A stretch of 64,000 nt of DNA from assembly GCA_949361645.1 (NCBI GenBank), contig OX442422.1, forward strand, positions 3,483,137-3,547,136. The letters are read 5' to 3'. The translations under genes were made by a program, and so were the position numbers. This stretch comes from Spongilla lacustris. Lineage: Eukaryota > Porifera > Demospongiae > Spongillida > Spongillidae. Shown in pieces: positions 62,901 through 64,000 of this stretch (the stretch's first letter is position 1; the number at the start of each line of letters is the position of its first letter). The notes beneath the pieces are model-generated. The model was not told where the DNA came from and searched no databases. It worked only from the letters and a program-made list of their open reading frames with translations.

Positions 62901-63647
62901 ATTAATGTGCAGATGTAGGTTATTTGTACAGACCGATATTGATTTATGAGTGTTAGTTGAGTCAATTACATGTAATTGTATTCAGAGTACATGTACATGT
63001 AACATACTATAATAATAACTATTCTTACTAAACCAAAGCATTTATTAATAAGTGATATACTGTGATTTTTACTGAGAAAGTGTTGCTGTGACCATTACAT
63101 GTATGTTTTATATTGTTGTCCCTCCCCAATGACTTCATCCTTCTCCTAAAGGAAGTATCCATTTCTTAATGTTTACTGAATCTACATTTATGTACATGTA
63201 CCTGCATGTTTTGTGTGTGTGGGTGGGGTCTATCATTTTATACGCGGCTGAGTGTCTGGATGTGTTTCCTTTCTAACTCAAAAGCTAAACATTGGTTGCA
63301 ATTAAGTTTAGGAGAGGAATATTGGAATGTGTGCTTTTGTGCAGTGTGCCGGGGCACTTTAGTTGCTTGCTGGTTTGCATACACAATGTGCATGTACACA
63401 CATGTACTGTATGTACAAATGGGGCATGCCATACTGGAGAAATTGTACAGTTGCACTGGCTGATTCTCTTCACCATACTTGTTCTACATTTCCTCAGATG
63501 CTAGAAGGTGGGTGTGCCCTTCCACTTCAGGGAGACCCCCTTCTCCTCGCCAGGGACACACCTGTGCTGTTGTGGGCAATCGACTGTTTGTTCATGGAGG
63601 AATGGCTGGGTCTGATATCTTCGGTGACCTTTATGTACTCGATCTAG
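56968..63647 (+). CDS. RABEPK: Rab9 effector protein with kelch motifs, first four exons
   Basis: A kelch beta-propeller protein that binds GTP-Rab9 and helps mannose-6-phosphate receptors return from endosomes to the trans-Golgi. Exons: 56968-57181, 57591-57734, 61894-62061 and 63498-63647, all joined in phase 1 with GT-AG borders. The gene continues past the right edge. The start MTFELHPVLEAGDAPQSGVW then ARVGGCAITL fits the conserved N-terminus of the family (PVLEPGD, W-Y, ARVGH). Kelch repeats visible are CVVLLSGGATPEGPFSDLYL, PRYEHSAFVSGGVVHVFGGA, PRTLHSSCL then PLVVFGGGATGSMPV, and PRQGHTCAVVGNRLFVHGGMA, each with the GG pair and W or Y at the blade end. Confidence 0.88.
57354..57550. 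repeat. 104-bp tandem duplication in RABEPK intron 1
   Basis: Two adjacent copies starting AAGTGTTAGCATGCTGT (57354 and 57458) and ending in ATATTAATATAATTGT, nearly identical, so recent. Confidence 0.85.
58690..60330 (+). pseudogene. Decayed tyrosine-recombinase transposon in RABEPK intron 2
   Basis: From 59150 a gag-like segment reads LLPDQWLVQKDEPAVHLGG, then VRVTQDYSGTAWAQYNATYR, and near 59690-59780 a Cys/His cluster CCFWHVCSHCEGQYPVTFC. At 59930-60310 frames read LTKAGMCSRLYSGRSF and AMQNAGLTYQDDG, which resemble the C-terminal half of the tyrosine recombinases of DIRS- or Crypton-type elements (LYSGHSFRIGAATTAA ... LGRW). Frameshifts and stops are many. No reverse transcriptase was seen between the parts, so the copy is deleted or belongs to an RT-less type. 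Confidence 0.55.
62415..62675. mobile_element. Tc1/mariner-type MITE, 261 bp
   Basis: Terminal inverted repeats of about 31 bp start CAGT(A/G)CCGTCCACCCAC and end in the inverse. TA flanks both sides, the target of mariner-type elements. The inside is rich in CG and ACGCGCGAGT-type palindromes, with no coding capacity. Confidence 0.85.
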
Positions 63648-64000
63648 GTATGCAAAGCGTTTTGCACATTGCTTTTTGCACAGGGTGTAAGAATGTTTCT
63701 GTACCTGTATCAGGGAAAGGGGTCTGATAAAATAGGACCTTGAGCAACTTTCCAAGATAAATTTTTAAAATGATTGAAACACATTCCAATGATGAATAAT
63801 GTAAATAACATTGTCACATGGCAGCTGCACTCTCAGAAAATCGATTATTATTATTATTTGAAAACAGCTACATGTGCCTCAAGGTCCCTTTTCCTCAGTC
63901 CCATGCCCACACACATACATTTAAGTGTGTGTATGTGTACACTGTACATGTACATGCATGTGTGTGTGTGTGTGTGCATGTATGAAGATGTGTATGTACA

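Overview
The window joins two kinds of DNA. Positions 1 to about 25.7 kb are the inner part and right end of a Maverick/Polinton (adintovirus-like) element, a virus-like DNA transposon of animals. It carries a retroviral-type integrase, a protein-primed family B DNA polymerase, an FtsK/HerA-type packaging ATPase, a probable double-jelly-roll major capsid protein, a probable penton, a long fibre-like protein and about twenty accessory genes, with almost no spacing between them. From about 26 kb to the right edge it is intron-rich animal DNA with GT-AG introns, microsatellites, minisatellites and dispersed TACATG-type short repeats. The host is an invertebrate metazoan, possibly a sponge or another early-branching marine animal, but the sequence alone does not settle which.

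Element layout. The integrase (minus strand) is cut by the left edge. Next come small accessory genes (0.6-2.7 kb), penton and major capsid on a divergent promoter (2.7-5.3 kb), a coiled-coil SAP protein (5.5-6.7 kb), a 1055-residue fibre-like protein (7.4-10.6 kb), small membrane proteins, and the ATPase on divergent promoters (10.7-13.3 kb). A tiny basic core-like protein and a proline-rich membrane protein follow, then five small helical proteins of which two are clear paralogs (14.5-16.7 kb). After these come zinc-binding and nuclease-like proteins (16.9-19.5 kb), a TBP-like protein (19.7-20.7 kb), the polymerase (20.7-24.2 kb) and a lysine/arginine-rich protein (24.3-25.2 kb). Two promoter vocabularies can be read: the palindrome TTTAAATTTAAA at capsid, ATPase and membrane-protein genes, and an ATTAGAGAAAT-type box at genes on the polymerase side.

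The most unusual signal is a family of short GC-rich hairpins scattered through the AT-rich element, in gaps and inside genes. Stems such as GTCC/GGAC, GTGC/GCAC, CGCC/GGCG, TTCC/GGAA and GTCT/AGAC recur on the same few loops (TCGCC, GGCGA, GCCA, GCA), so pairing is kept while sequence changes. They occur inside the ATPase, TBP-like, fibre-like, zinc and accessory genes, but I found none in the capsid, penton or polymerase genes. None was found beyond about 25.63 kb, which helps place the element's right boundary.

Host layout. An SLC26 anion transporter gene (15 exons read, minus strand, 27.4-43.25 kb) lies next to the element, and its final STAS exon was not found. A 6.7 kb intergenic stretch holds transposon relics and palindromic miniature elements. 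ATP6AP1 (V-ATPase accessory subunit S1, nine exons, minus strand, 50.0-56.8 kb) is head to head, 150 bp apart, with RABEPK (Rab9 effector with kelch motifs, plus strand, four exons seen, running off the right edge). RABEPK intron 2 contains a decayed tyrosine-recombinase transposon.
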